Source: Salibacterium salarium
GTDB taxonomy: Bacteria > Bacillota > Bacilli > Bacillales > Marinococcaceae
Reading direction: 5' to 3'
Assembly (NCBI RefSeq): GCF_030813635.1
Contig: NZ_JAUSUM010000003.1
Span: 248,001 to 312,000, forward strand
Length of the DNA stretch: 64,000 nt
Part shown: one piece after another, positions 33,678 to 43,323 of the stretch
Layout of the letters: every line of letters begins with the position of its first letter
Numbering within the stretch: the first letter of the stretch is position 1
Program-made: the position numbers and the translations under genes
The notes under the pieces: model-generated
The model's input: the letters and a program-made list of their open reading frames with translations, nothing else
Told to the model about the DNA's origin: nothing
Database searches by the model: none

Positions 33678-35177
33678 TTATCCATTTGCCGTTGCTTGTT
33701 CTTCATCTTCCTGATAATTCGCTGCTTTTTCTTCTTTTCTTGAACGTAGTAGAAAAGATAATAGTAAAGCAACAAGTGCTAAAATTGTACTTCCCATAAA
33801 GGCCCACTGATAACCATTTAACTGGGCGAGCAACATCGCTTGTGTCTCCGCTCCTTCTTGCGGTAAACCATCTACAGCGGACCCTTCACTATATCGAGAT
33901 GCCCCAATTCCAACAAATGTAACCAGCATAGCTGTACCTAACGATGCCGATACTTGTTGCATCGTATTCATCATCGCTGACCCGTGAGCATACCATTTCT
34001 TCGGCAATTGGTTTAATGCTGATGTCACAACCGGCATCATAGCAAATGACAAACCAAACATCCGTATCGCATAAATGGTAGTTAAATAATTGAATGACGT
34101 ATCAAGGGTAATATTTGTGAATAAAAACGTAGTAATAGTCACAATGGTTAATCCAAAAATCGCCAACCATTTTGCTCCAAATTTATCAAACAATTGCCCG
34201 GTAATCGGCGACATAATTCCAATTACAATCGCACCTGGCAATAACATAAGACCTGATTCCAGTGGGGAAAAACCCATCACCGTTTGCATATATAATGGCA
34301 ACAGCGTTTCCGCACCAATCATTGAAATAAGAACAGCCATCGTAATGAGCATGGATATCGTGAAAATCGGAAATTGGAAGATACGAAACTCTAACATTGG
34401 CACTTTAATCCGCAATTGACGACGGATGAAAAAGAAGAGTACGATAAAACCTCCAATAATGCTCAATAACACAGTCGAACCGTTCCATCCCATTTCTGCT
34501 ACTGTACTAAATCCATATAGAATACCACCGAAACCAAATGAGGACAAAATGATCGATAAGATATCAATTTTTGGTTTACTTAACTCTGTAACATTTCTAA
34601 TACATAAGAAAGCTAATGTTATCGTGACTGCCACAATAGGAAGGACAGTATAGAACAGTGCGCGCCATTCAAAATGCTCGAGCAACCAGCCAGACAATGT
34701 CGGTCCGATTGCCGGTGCGAAAGATATAACAACACCAGCCAACCCCATCGCTAAACCACGTCGCTCAATCGGAACAATAGCCAATAACACCGTCATTAAT
34801 AATGGGAGCATAATACCAGATCCTGCTGCCTGAATCACCCGTGCCAATAACAGGACTGAGAAAGTTGGTGCCAATGAAGCAACCAATGTCCCTATCCCAA
34901 AGAGTCCGATTGCACTTAAAAATAATCCTCTTGTTGTAAAGCGTTCGATTAAAAAAGCAGAAATCGGAATCATAATACCATTTGTAAGTAAGAAAACAGT
35001 CGTTAACCATTGGACCGTACTTTCTTCTAAACTAAAAACGTCCATAATGGTTGGAAGTGCTGTCGCTAATAACGTTTCATTGATTATACCCATAAAAGCC
35101 CCAGCCATTAGTGCTGCTATCATGAGACCTTTTTGTACAGGTGGTAAACTCCATGAGTCGTTTGTAAGTGAATTCAT
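33678..35177 (-). CDS. DHA2-type MFS multidrug efflux transporter (EmrB/QacA family)
   Basis: 499 residues from the ATG at 35177, chosen for AAAGGAGATTAG upstream. Fourteen membrane helices are expected. DHA2 signatures: ALPTIMDVFSLEESTVQWLTTVFLLTNGIMIP in the first loop and helix pair, RVIQAAGSGIMLPLLMTV (motif C-like region), and GPTLSGWLLEHFEWRALF. It exports hydrophobic cations or drugs by proton antiport. The preceding TetR gene ends only 5 bases upstream and carries this gene's ribosome site, so the two are translationally coupled and co-regulated. Confidence 0.9.
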   Translation of the reverse strand: MNSLTNDSWSLPPVQKGLMIAALMAGAFMGIINETLLATALPTIMDVFSLEESTVQWLTTVFLLTNGIMIPISAFLIERFTTRGLFLSAIGLFGIGTLVASLAPTFSVLLLARVIQAAGSGIMLPLLMTVLLAIVPIERRGLAMGLAGVVISFAPAIGPTLSGWLLEHFEWRALFYTVLPIVAVTITLAFLCIRNVTELSKPKIDILSIILSSFGFGGILYGFSTVAEMGWNGSTVLLSIIGGFIVLFFFIRRQLRIKVPMLEFRIFQFPIFTISMLITMAVLISMIGAETLLPLYMQTVMGFSPLESGLMLLPGAIVIGIMSPITGQLFDKFGAKWLAIFGLTIVTITTFLFTNITLDTSFNYLTTIYAIRMFGLSFAMMPVVTSALNQLPKKWYAHGSAMMNTMQQVSASLGTAMLVTFVGIGASRYSEGSAVDGLPQEGAETQAMLLAQLNGYQWAFMGSTILALVALLLSFLLRSRKEEKAANYQEDEEQATANG

Positions 35178-35182
35178 TTTTA

Positions 35183-36064
35183 CTAATCTCCTTTCCAATC
35201 TTTCCAAAGCGCTAATATTTTTTCTGATTCTATTCTTAAGGAAGGATAGTGACTTAAATATTTGGTTAAAGCTTCTATTAAAAAACTTCTTGGGATATCG
35301 CTCTGCAATTCCTTTAACAACATTTCTGTCGTTTCTATTTGCTGTTTTAAAGCATGTGCGACTGTTTCATCATCAGCTGTCTTTGTTTTTATTTCTACCA
35401 ACATGGATTCCACCTCATGTTGAACCGCGGCCTTTCCTTCCAACTGGTTCGATGTATTGCTGAAATCAGCAGGAAGTACGGGGTTAATCTCTTGATCGTG
35501 TTGTACAATCACGCTTAACTGCTGAACGATAAATTCCGCAAGTTTTTTTACCGAGAGCTTTTGTTGCTGCCATAAAATAAGCATTAAATACTCTTTTATA
35601 ATACCTTCCATGATTGTCGTTAAATCACTTAAATATGGTTTCACTCTATTACCAAATGCTTCCACTAAAGAACGTTCATGCCAACTCCGAAGCGCATATT
35701 GAATTTGCTTCATTTTGACATTGACCTCACTATACTCATTCGGCAAAAATTCGGTAAATAGCACGTTGAAAAAGGAACGGTATTCTACAGATCTTTCTAA
35801 CTCCACTTGGACCTTTCGAATTAGTCGATCTTGAGCGTTAAGCCCGTAACCGAATTGGTAAGCATTCGCTTCTTCTAGCAAATGATCATGGTGTCTTTGG
35901 AGCAATGCCAACATCATACTTTCTTTTGAAGCAAAATGTTTATAAAATGCCCCTTTTGATATTCCACATGCATCGGTTATTTCTTGAACAGAAGTAAAAT
36001 GATAGCCTTTGTCTGAAAACAGGTTAATTGCTGTCTCCATAATCTCTGTCTTTCTGTCAGACAT
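35183..36064 (-). CDS. TetR-family repressor coupled to the MFS efflux gene
   Basis: 293 residues from the ATG at 36064 (AAGGGGAT site), longer than the usual 190-220. The helix-turn-helix is canonical: METAINLFSDKGYHFTSVQEITDACGISKGAFYKHFASKESMMLALL. The long C-terminal part, with several helices and VAHALKQQIETTEMLLKEL, resembles drug-sensing TetR proteins of Bacillales efflux pairs. Operator-like palindromes lie directly upstream at 36080-36103, so autorepression together with the MFS gene is likely. Confidence 0.88.
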   Translation of the reverse strand: MSDRKTEIMETAINLFSDKGYHFTSVQEITDACGISKGAFYKHFASKESMMLALLQRHHDHLLEEANAYQFGYGLNAQDRLIRKVQVELERSVEYRSFFNVLFTEFLPNEYSEVNVKMKQIQYALRSWHERSLVEAFGNRVKPYLSDLTTIMEGIIKEYLMLILWQQQKLSVKKLAEFIVQQLSVIVQHDQEINPVLPADFSNTSNQLEGKAAVQHEVESMLVEIKTKTADDETVAHALKQQIETTEMLLKELQSDIPRSFLIEALTKYLSHYPSLRIESEKILALWKDWKGD

Positions 36065-36079
36065 GGAAAAATCCCCTTT

Positions 36080-36103
36080 TGACCAACCAGTCACTTAAAG
36101 TGA
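36080..36103. promoter_or_regulatory. TetR operator candidates before the TetR-MFS operon
   Basis: TGAC-N6-GTCA at 36080-36093 overlaps a 13-base palindrome TCACTTAAAGTGA at 36091-36103. A further GTCAC follows at 36111-36115. The sites lie about 15-40 bases upstream of the regulator start. Confidence 0.6.
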
Positions 36104-36199
36104 TTATATAGTCACCTTGTATATATTAGACCGTTTCGACTTAACAGTCAACTTATTTGCAAAAGATGATTTCCTTATTGCTCTTCCCATTCTCCTTTC

Positions 36200-36299
36200 A
36201 TTCTATAGGAGGAAATGCGTACGAGCGTTGAAGGGTGTGAACATAATTTCTCACCATTTAAAAGAACTACGTCATGCGGAACTGATTATTGAGTGTTAG
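36200..36299 (+). pseudogene. Remnant of an ArsR-type helix-turn-helix gene
   Basis: The frame ends NIISHHLKELRHAELIIEC, which matches the recognition helix of ArsR-family repressors (SHHLKELRxAGLI), then stops. Upstream residues fit poorly and no proper start or wing region follows. Most likely a decayed gene fragment between the TetR and SDR genes. Confidence 0.4.
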
Positions 36300-36364
36300 A
36301 TAGAAGCAGAAATTAGATTTAGGTTTGTCGCTTCTCCGACATATCCAAGTAATGGAGAAGACAT

Positions 36365-36394
36365 AAAAAAAAATCTGCCTTTAAAGGCAGATTT
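36365..36394 (-). terminator. Terminator of the SDR gene (leftward)
   Basis: Perfect 24-base palindrome AAATCTGCCTTT / AAAGGCAGATTT with an A run on the left, seven bases past the SDR stop. Confidence 0.85.
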
Positions 36395-36401
36395 TCATCA
36401 G

Positions 36402-37151
36402 TTATCCTTGTTGAGCAGTCGGGCGAACCAAAATTTCGTTAATAGCGACTTCTTGTGGTTGCTCTATAGCATAACGGATAGTACTTGCAATATCTTTGGG
36501 CTTAATCGGGGTAAATTCTGTAGAGTTCATGCTTTGCAAAATATCATCGTCAGTAATTGTCTGAGGAAGCTCGGTTTCCACCATTCCCGGTGAGATAATT
36601 GTCGTCCGTATATTACTTTCAGCAAGGGCTTCCTCTTGTCTCAACCCTTCTGTAATAACTCGAACCGCATGCTTCGTTCCACTATAAACAGACATGCCAG
36701 GTCCTACCGTGTGACCAGCAACAGAAGAAATGTTTATAATTTGCCCGGATTGTTTCTCCCTCATAGATGGAAGTACTGCTGCAACACCATACAAAACGCC
36801 TTTTATGTTCACATCAATCATTTTATCCCATTCATCTACTTTTAGTTTATTCATAAATGAAAGTGGCATTAATCCAGCATTATTAACCAAAACATCAATT
36901 TTTCCATAATGTTCTAACGCCGTTTGAGCGAGATCTTCCATTTGTTCACGTGACGTTACATCCGTGACTTTATAAATAGCTTCTCCTCCGTTTTCTTTTA
37001 TCTCGTTTGTCAGTTCTTTCAACCGATCTTCCCGACGTGCTGCAAGTACAAGCTTAGCTCCATTTTCGATTAGCTCTTTTGCCGTACCTTCTCCAATACC
37101 ACTCGAAGCTCCCGTTAGAATCACTACTTTATCTTCTATATTTACTGACAT
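36402..37151 (-). CDS. Short-chain dehydrogenase/reductase
   Basis: 249 residues from the ATG at 37151 (AAAGG site), the classical SDR length; the frame is open upstream but without SDR sequence. Cofactor motif [20 protein letters not shown] at [12 protein letters not shown], catalytic Ser in NISSVAGH, and Tyr-x-x-x-Lys in [10 protein letters not shown]. The R after AARREDR suggests NADP preference. Close to the YdfG-like serine/3-hydroxy acid dehydrogenase branch, but the substrate is not determined. Stand-alone gene. Confidence 0.88.
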   Translation of the reverse strand: MSVNIEDKVVILTGASSGIGEGTAKELIENGAKLVLAARREDRLKELTNEIKENGGEAIYKVTDVTSREQMEDLAQTALEHYGKIDVLVNNAGLMPLSFMNKLKVDEWDKMIDVNIKGVLYGVAAVLPSMREKQSGQIINISSVAGHTVGPGMSVYSGTKHAVRVITEGLRQEEALAESNIRTTIISPGMVETELPQTITDDDILQSMNSTEFTPIKPKDIASTIRYAIEQPQEVAINEILVRPTAQQG

Positions 37152-37325
37152 ACTAATAATCAACCTTTCTATTAGAGAATCAGTATTATATTCCCCTCCT
37201 TCTTTCTTACTAAACATTTTAAACTTATTTAATATCAGCAAGAAAAGCACAAGGTTCGTGAACCACCACAATACCTTCTAAATGAAAATTCCCCTTGCTG
37301 TATAAACAAAGGGAATCTGTCAGAT

Positions 37326-39098
37326 TTAGTATGGATAAACTTCTGTGATAAGTGAAACAAGTCTTTGTTCATCTACATCTACTAATCCTTGATCCGAAAT
37401 TTTTGCCTTTGGAATGACCGGCAGCGTTACAGCAATCAATCGATGAATCGGATTTAAGCCAGGCATTATAGTTTCTTGGATGCGTTCTACAAACGTTTCT
37501 ATAAGAGGTGCCAGTTCATCTGCTGATTTTTGACTCATTAATCCTGCAACAGGTAGAGCAAGTTCAGCGATAACTTCACCGTTTTTTACAGCAACCATTC
37601 CGCCTTGCCTGTCACGCAGATGATTCGCGGCAATAGCCATATCACCCGGATCAACACCTAAAACAGCTAGATGGTGGCTATCATGGGCAACCGTTGTTGC
37701 AACCGCTCCATCCGTAATACCGTAACCGGCCAAGACACCTAAAGTACGATTAGTATTTTTGCCATGACGATGAAACACGCCAATCACATTCAAAGGAGCT
37801 TTCCGTCCTTCATAAGCACCTATTTTCAACAAACCATTTTCAACAGGCAACGTTGTCTCAAAAAAGTTCGTCGGTATGCCCGGCGCATAATCATACTCTA
37901 TGACACGAACCGATGCCTTTTCTGCACCATCACCTATTCCAATATGAAAGTCTTCGGGAACTATTTTTTCCACCTTCACGGTATTAAAAAAATCTTCAGG
38001 CGGATTTATGCGAGGTTGCGATCTCACACAAATCCCTTCTGATCCCACCAACTTTCCCCGGGCCCATGTTGCAGTGACGGTCATGTTTTCTAAATCATTC
38101 ACTAATGCAACATCCGCATCCCGGCCAGGTGCGATTGCTCCAATATCACTTCGCCGCAAGCGATTGGCCGCGTTAATGGTTCCGAATCGAATCGCAGTTA
38201 TAGGATCAATCCCATTCTTAATCAGGGTACGAGCAACGTGATTCATATGTCCTGGAGTAAGAAGATGATTCGCCTTCACATCATCTGAGCAGAGGCAAAT
38301 ATTAGGCATATATCCTAGATGACGTATCTTTTCAGCAATTGGCGCCGCATTATGAGCGAAAGAACTTTCTCTAATTTCAAGCCACATACCAGCACGAACT
38401 TTTTCCAATGCTTCATCTCCTGTCCTGCTTTCATGATCGGAATCAACTCCGGCCATGAGATAAGCAGACAATTCCCGATCACTCACAGTGGGAGCATGCC
38501 CTTGAGCAAGCATTCCAGCCTGACGGGATTCTGCTAAAATTCCTGTCATACGAGGATCTTCATGAATAACCCCGTAGTAATTCATCACTTCAGCCAGCCC
38601 ATCTATGCCATCCATCTTCAATAATTCCCTTACTTTCTCAGGGGTGAAGTCATCGCCTGATGTTTCTACAGCTGGGGCAGATGGAACGCAGGAAGGCAAA
38701 AATGTCAGTACCCGTAAATCAAGTTCACGGCTTGCTTCAATCATATATCGAATGCCGCGTTCTCCTAATACATTACCAATCTCATGAGGGTCCGTTACCA
38801 CGGTTGTTGTTCCTTGTGGAAGTACTGCTTTTGCATAAGCTTCCGGAGTTAACATACTGCTCTCCATATGCACATGGGTGTCAATCAACCCTGGAATGGC
38901 GTATTGCTGTTTACCATCAACACGTTTAGCAGCAGCTAACTCCGTCACACCCGGCTGCGTAACGTGAGCAATTTTTTCACCTTTCATGCCAATAGCCGCA
39001 GGATAAATCTCTCCGGTAAAAACGTTCACCAATTGAATATTTTCAATAGCAATATCTAACTCCACGCCACCTCTTGCGGCAGTCGTATATTGGACCAT
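37326..39098 (-). CDS. ade: Adenine deaminase
   Basis: 590 residues. AdeC family motifs: GLIDTHVHMESSMLTPEAYAK (metal His pair), TTTVVTDPHEIGNVLG, LPSCVPSAPAVETSG with the catalytic Glu region, GHAPTVSDRELSAYL and CSDDVKANHLL. It converts adenine to hypoxanthine and ammonia. The C-terminal domain (TLPVIPKAKISDQGLVDV) is more divergent than in the second copy at the window's right end. ATG 39098 follows AAGGAGGG. The NCS2 permease gene lies 29 bases upstream, so transport and deamination form one purine-salvage operon. Confidence 0.88.
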   Translation of the reverse strand: MVQYTTAARGGVELDIAIENIQLVNVFTGEIYPAAIGMKGEKIAHVTQPGVTELAAAKRVDGKQQYAIPGLIDTHVHMESSMLTPEAYAKAVLPQGTTTVVTDPHEIGNVLGERGIRYMIEASRELDLRVLTFLPSCVPSAPAVETSGDDFTPEKVRELLKMDGIDGLAEVMNYYGVIHEDPRMTGILAESRQAGMLAQGHAPTVSDRELSAYLMAGVDSDHESRTGDEALEKVRAGMWLEIRESSFAHNAAPIAEKIRHLGYMPNICLCSDDVKANHLLTPGHMNHVARTLIKNGIDPITAIRFGTINAANRLRRSDIGAIAPGRDADVALVNDLENMTVTATWARGKLVGSEGICVRSQPRINPPEDFFNTVKVEKIVPEDFHIGIGDGAEKASVRVIEYDYAPGIPTNFFETTLPVENGLLKIGAYEGRKAPLNVIGVFHRHGKNTNRTLGVLAGYGITDGAVATTVAHDSHHLAVLGVDPGDMAIAANHLRDRQGGMVAVKNGEVIAELALPVAGLMSQKSADELAPLIETFVERIQETIMPGLNPIHRLIAVTLPVIPKAKISDQGLVDVDEQRLVSLITEVYPY

Positions 39099-39127
39099 CC
39101 AACACCCTCCTTTTTATGGATTTTTCT

Positions 39128-40432
39128 CTAAACAAGCCATAAATAATAAACAAGCGGTATACAAAGAATAAATAAACCGATTGGTATCTCTTTTATTTTT
39201 CCAGTTAATATTTTAATAACAACATAAGCCAAAACCCCAAAGACAATTCCGTTCGCAATACTGAAAGTAAAACCGGTTATTAAGACAGTTAAAAAAGCAA
39301 CTAAAGATTCTTCCGTATTTTCAAAGTTAATATCTTTTAAGGAAGAGAGCATTGTTAGCCCGATTACAATCAAAGCCGGTGCCGTTGCTTCTCCTGGAAT
39401 CATGAGAAATAGCGGTGTCACTAACAGTGAAACGAAAAACAATGCTCCCGTAGACACCGCTGTAAGACCTGTTCTACCTCCTGCATCAACACCGCTAGCT
39501 GATTCAATATACGTAGTTACAGTAGTAGACCCTGCCATCGAACCAAATACCGTTGCCAGCGAATCTACAAGAAACGGCTTTTTTATACCTGGTAAATCCC
39601 CATTTTTATCCAACAAGTCCGCTTTTGCTCCCACACCTAGTAACGTTCCCATTGATGAGAAGAAGTCTCCTGTAAAAAATGTAAAGATAAGCGGAATGAA
39701 TGCAAATTGCAAAGCTTGCAGCCAGTCTACCTGAAACATTATAGGGGCTGGGTTAGGCGGTGCTTGAAAAAATGTTTCTGGCATTGTCGTTAACCCAAGC
39801 GGGATACCTATAACAGTTGTTATAACAATTCCATAAAGTACAGCTCCTTTAATCTGACGACCCATTAATCCTAAAATGATAACTAACCCAATGATGGAGA
39901 GCATAATAGAACTATTGTGAAGACTAGCTAAAGTGAGACCGTCTCCACTATCATTAGCCGTAATCAACCCTGCGTTTTTCAATCCTGTTGCGGTAATAAA
40001 TATTCCCACCGCTGCCCCAACTGCTAGTTTAATATTTTTAGGAAGCATATTAGCTATAGCTTCCCTTATACCAAAGATAGTAAGCAAAAAGAATGCCATT
40101 CCTGAAATAAATACCATACCCAGCGCCGTCTGATAAGTCGCTACACCACTTGCTACAATCGTATAAGCAAAAAAGGCATTTCCACCCATAGCAGGCGCCA
40201 TTGCAAATGGACGGTTTGTAAATAGACCCATAATAATCGAAAATATTGCAGAAACTAGTAAGGTCGTAACCATGACAGAGCCTGCCGGCATACCAGCATC
40301 ACTCATCAAACTTGGCTGTATCGCTATAATGTAAGCCATGGTAACAAATGTTGTTAGTCCGGCCATCATTTCTGTTCGAGTCGTTGTATTATTTTTGTTT
40401 AGACCGAATCTTTTTTCTATCCAAGCAGACAT
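39128..40432 (-). CDS. NCS2-family purine permease (PbuG/PbuO-like)
   Basis: 434 residues with about 12-14 membrane helices. The start MSAWIEKRFGLNKNNTTTRTEMMAG and TFVTMAYIIAIQP are typical of the guanine/hypoxanthine/adenine branch; MAPAMGGNAFFAYT and STVTTYIESASGVDAGGRTGL are substrate-site signatures. It imports a purine base by proton symport for the adenine deaminase encoded next. I saw no purine riboswitch upstream; a single PurR-box-like AACGAACATT reads on the minus strand near 40540. Confidence 0.9.
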   Translation of the reverse strand: MSAWIEKRFGLNKNNTTTRTEMMAGLTTFVTMAYIIAIQPSLMSDAGMPAGSVMVTTLLVSAIFSIIMGLFTNRPFAMAPAMGGNAFFAYTIVASGVATYQTALGMVFISGMAFFLLTIFGIREAIANMLPKNIKLAVGAAVGIFITATGLKNAGLITANDSGDGLTLASLHNSSIMLSIIGLVIILGLMGRQIKGAVLYGIVITTVIGIPLGLTTMPETFFQAPPNPAPIMFQVDWLQALQFAFIPLIFTFFTGDFFSSMGTLLGVGAKADLLDKNGDLPGIKKPFLVDSLATVFGSMAGSTTVTTYIESASGVDAGGRTGLTAVSTGALFFVSLLVTPLFLMIPGEATAPALIVIGLTMLSSLKDINFENTEESLVAFLTVLITGFTFSIANGIVFGVLAYVVIKILTGKIKEIPIGLFILCIPLVYYLWLV

Positions 40433-40560
40433 GTTGATAATACCCCTTTTTTGTCATTAATTAATTTACACACTGATTGTAGAAGGTAAAACAAGCATTG
40501 TCAATTCTATTCCCTAACTTTATTGGTTATAAATCTTCATAATGTTCGTTTTTTGTAAAT

Positions 40561-40604
40561 TATAAAAAAAGCAGCCGCAATGATTTATCATCACGACTAC
40601 TTTT
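40561..40604 (-). terminator. Terminator of the diguanylate cyclase gene (leftward)
   Basis: An imperfect stem, AAAAAGCAG.CG..ATGAT against ATCAT..CG.CT.CTTTTT, with an A run on the left. It lies 20 bases beyond the stop. Confidence 0.6.
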
Positions 40605-40623
40605 TGTTTTTTGGAAAGAGCCT

Positions 40624-42201
40624 TTATGTTCCATATTTTTTAAAGGTCGATTTACCATCGCGTTTTGCTGTGTACATCGCGCGGTCTGACTGTTTTTGTA
40701 ACTGATTCACATCATACACTTCATCTGTTGCATAACTAATTCCGATACTGCACGAAATCGGAATCGATATAAACTCGGCCCAAAAAGGCTCTTTCATTCT
40801 TTTTAGAAATTTCTCCACAAAAGCTTCTGTCGATATTGTACGGTCACTTTCTAAAAATAAAATTGCAAACTCGTCACCACCCAAGCGGGAAGCAAACCCT
40901 GTTTCAGGAAGCAAATCCTTCATTAATTGAGAGACATGCTGAATGACTTTATCTCCAGTATCATGTCCGAATGTGTCATTAATCTGTTTAAAATTGTCTA
41001 GATCTACAAGCAGTAAGGAAAGATTGTTATTTTTAGATTGTTTCGTTTGGGCAAGCAACGTTTCTGCTTTTTGATTAAAAGAATAGCGATTAGCAAGACC
41101 CGTTAACGTATCATGATAGGCTAAATACATCACCTCTTGCTCATTTATCCTTGACTGGGTTACGTCTTGAATCATGATATATTTCATCATTTTGTTGTCC
41201 AACTCAATAAATTGAGAGTCAAGAACTAAATGAACATCTTTTTTTGTAACAGAGTGTTTTAATGTTAGTTCATAATTTCGAAGCCCTGTGCTTCCTTCCC
41301 CAGCCATTTGCCATTTCTTTCTAAAATAATTGAATGTTTCCCTAGGTACGAACTTTATCAAGGAGGTTCCTATTAAACTTTTCATTTTTCTTTGAAACAA
41401 TTCTTCCGTTTGTTTATTAGCATCTTTTATTTGTAAATGTTTATCTATAAGAATGATTGCTATTGGAGATTCTTCAAATAAAATTTGATATCTTTTTTCG
41501 TAATGAGGGAGAAAATCGTACTTTTTCATAACCATTTGTATAGATCCTATTAAAAGCAAGTCCCCATACATGACAAGGAGCGGTACATTTTTTAAAAAAT
41601 CTGCATAAATAAATAAAGCTCCAAATATTAATCCCCAAAAAAAGTACAGTATAAAACCGATTTGAAAATACTGCAGCAATGGGTACGAAACGGACTCTAC
41701 CGATCTACGTTTTTTAGCTTGAAAGAACATCCAAAAAATATACCCGGCATACAAAATATATAGATAGCTGTACACACGCATAAGAGGTCCAAATTCTATA
41801 TATTGCGCAAGTGCATAGTGCTCGATTGATTCTACCAGCCATCCATCTATTGGAAATAGAGGGATAATTAAGACAGCTGGTAAATACATCCCCCATCTTT
41901 TTAAAAACCCTTGCAGGTAAAGAGATTTACTGGTCAACATCATTCGAAACCATTCAGTAATCAAGCAGAATTTAATAATACTTAACGGAAATTCAAGAAA
42001 GACTATTAACCCTTTTGTTACTGTATTAGGAAGAGTCAGTTTTAAAAAATATGTAATAAATAAAAAAGAGACGCAAAGGAGTAAAAGGGCAGTGATACGA
42101 TGAAAGTTACTTTTCTTATTTTTAACATATGTTTCAACCGATAAATAAAAAATAGCTCCAGACACTAAAAAATAAAAAACAGATAAAACGGACACCCACA
42201 C
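40624..42201 (-). CDS. Membrane diguanylate cyclase with 7TM sensor, PAS and GGDEF domains
   Basis: 525 residues from a GTG at 42201 (AAAGGAGG site). About seven N-terminal membrane helices (histidine-kinase-type 7TM sensor, residues 1-225), a PAS domain (YQILFEESPIAIILIDKHLQIKDANKQTEELF), and GGDEF with YHDTLTGLANRYSF and an intact RLGGDEFAILF. It should make c-di-GMP from two GTP. The RxxD inhibitory site expected just before GGDEF is missing (LPETGFASRLGGDEF), so product inhibition is probably weak. No EAL domain. Possibly linked to the exopolysaccharide system in the same window. Confidence 0.9.
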   Translation of the reverse strand: MWVSVLSVFYFLVSGAIFYLSVETYVKNKKSNFHRITALLLLCVSFLFITYFLKLTLPNTVTKGLIVFLEFPLSIIKFCLITEWFRMMLTSKSLYLQGFLKRWGMYLPAVLIIPLFPIDGWLVESIEHYALAQYIEFGPLMRVYSYLYILYAGYIFWMFFQAKKRRSVESVSYPLLQYFQIGFILYFFWGLIFGALFIYADFLKNVPLLVMYGDLLLIGSIQMVMKKYDFLPHYEKRYQILFEESPIAIILIDKHLQIKDANKQTEELFQRKMKSLIGTSLIKFVPRETFNYFRKKWQMAGEGSTGLRNYELTLKHSVTKKDVHLVLDSQFIELDNKMMKYIMIQDVTQSRINEQEVMYLAYHDTLTGLANRYSFNQKAETLLAQTKQSKNNNLSLLLVDLDNFKQINDTFGHDTGDKVIQHVSQLMKDLLPETGFASRLGGDEFAILFLESDRTISTEAFVEKFLKRMKEPFWAEFISIPISCSIGISYATDEVYDVNQLQKQSDRAMYTAKRDGKSTFKKYGT

Positions 42202-42373
42202 TTTTAAAGACCTCCTTTCCCCCTCTTATAATCTCTTCATATAGTCTACCAACAAAATGACTTTTTTCCTATATATTTTTTAACACACAATGATTTGTAA
42301 ATTCTTCTTCCCTTTTCTTCATCTAAACCATGTTATAATAATCCTAAAGATAATAAACAAAGGAGTTTGTAGG

Positions 42374-42886
42374 ATGACCGTTCATGAACATAAAAATGAT
42401 GCTCCATCCACCGTGAATTGTGCGATTATTACAATAACCGATACCCGGACATCGGCAAACGATAAAAGTGGACAACTCATACAAGACATACTTCAAACAT
42501 CAGACTATAGTGTGATAGATTATAATGTTATAAAAGATGAATACGAGGACATTCAATCACTTATTCAACAGTTAGCGGAAAACAAAAGGGTGAATGCCAT
42601 TTTATTGAACGGAGGAACAGGAATATCAAAACGTGACACAACGTATGAAGCAGTAAGAGATATACTGGATAAAGAAATGCCTGGCTTCGGAGAATTGTTT
42701 CGTTATTTAAGTTATGTCGAGGATATCGGTTCCGCCTCCATTTTAAGTCGTGCCACCGCAGGTGTTTATAATCATACTGCAATCTTTTCGATGCCTGGGT
42801 CCTCAGGGGCCGTCCGATTAGCGATGAATCGGCTGATTTTACCAGAATTAGGACACGTCACAAGGGAAATACACAAAGACTTATAA
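42374..42886 (+). CDS. moaB: Molybdenum cofactor protein MoaB
   Basis: 170 residues from ATG 42374, which has AAAGGAG upstream; the frame is open further left but without a ribosome site. MoaB/MogA fold motifs: CAIITITDTRT, AILLNGGTGISKRDTTYEAV, MPGFGELFRYLSY, and FSMPGSSGAVRLAMNRLILPEL. It is related to MogA, which adenylates molybdopterin; MoaB's exact role is less clear. No other cofactor genes are nearby, as is also the case for moaB in several Bacillus genomes. Confidence 0.92.
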   Translation: MTVHEHKNDAPSTVNCAIITITDTRTSANDKSGQLIQDILQTSDYSVIDYNVIKDEYEDIQSLIQQLAENKRVNAILLNGGTGISKRDTTYEAVRDILDKEMPGFGELFRYLSYVEDIGSASILSRATAGVYNHTAIFSMPGSSGAVRLAMNRLILPELGHVTREIHKDL

Positions 42887-42898
42887 CACCACATATTC

Positions 42899-42975
42899 TT
42901 GAGGGGGCTGTTTTAAGGGATAAACAAAATAATGTGTTTCACAGCGATAGTTATCCTTGGAAGCAGCCCTCTCTT
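42899..42975 (+). terminator. Long hairpin terminator after moaB
   Basis: GAGGGGGCTG...AAGGGATAA pairs with TTATCCTT...CAGCCCTC across a 26-base loop, followed by TCTTAT. An unusually long stem for this window, about 20 base pairs with a few mismatches. Confidence 0.65.
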
Positions 42976-42991
42976 ATAAAAGTCAACCCGA

Positions 42992-43141
42992 TTAAGCGCG
43001 CGGCCACGCACGTCTCTCAGCATACTCCATACACATCTTACAAACAGGAACTGTTTTCCCACTAGAAGGAGCTATATATTTACGCGGCTTATATCCTCGA
43101 ATTTTTTTCTTACACATTCCACACGTTTTACTAAAAAACAT
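42992..43141 (-). CDS. Small zinc-ribbon-like protein (49 residues)
   Basis: 49 residues from the ATG at 43141 (AAAGGGGAG upstream). Two CxxC pairs, CGMC at 7-10 and CKMC at 34-37, separated by a basic stretch KKKIRGYKPRKY, predict a zinc ribbon. Ends EYAERRAWPRA. I know no function. It is stand-alone, convergent with moaB, and may use the moaB hairpin for termination. Confidence 0.7.
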   Translation of the reverse strand: MFFSKTCGMCKKKIRGYKPRKYIAPSSGKTVPVCKMCMEYAERRAWPRA

Positions 43142-43323
43142 GACCATTCTCCCCTTTCTAGAAAATCTTTTCTCTATCATAGTACATACAAATGCTTGCT
43201 TGAAGTATAACGCTTCCCTGATGTCATCTTTTTGTTATTTTTGTAACAAAAAAGAAATATTTTTGTAACATATTGTGTTATTATAGTAGAATGACAATAA
43301 ATCTACATTACGGAGGAAAACGA

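Noticed and set aside
36117-36299. Complete 60-residue protein
   Set aside because: Only the last 20 residues resemble any known family and no ribosome site fits the start, so it is treated as a gene remnant.
40433-40620. Purine riboswitch or PurR double box before the NCS2 permease
   Set aside because: No conserved purine-riboswitch core is visible and only one imperfect PurR half-box (AACGAACATT on the minus strand) was found, without the expected partner at 16-17 bases.
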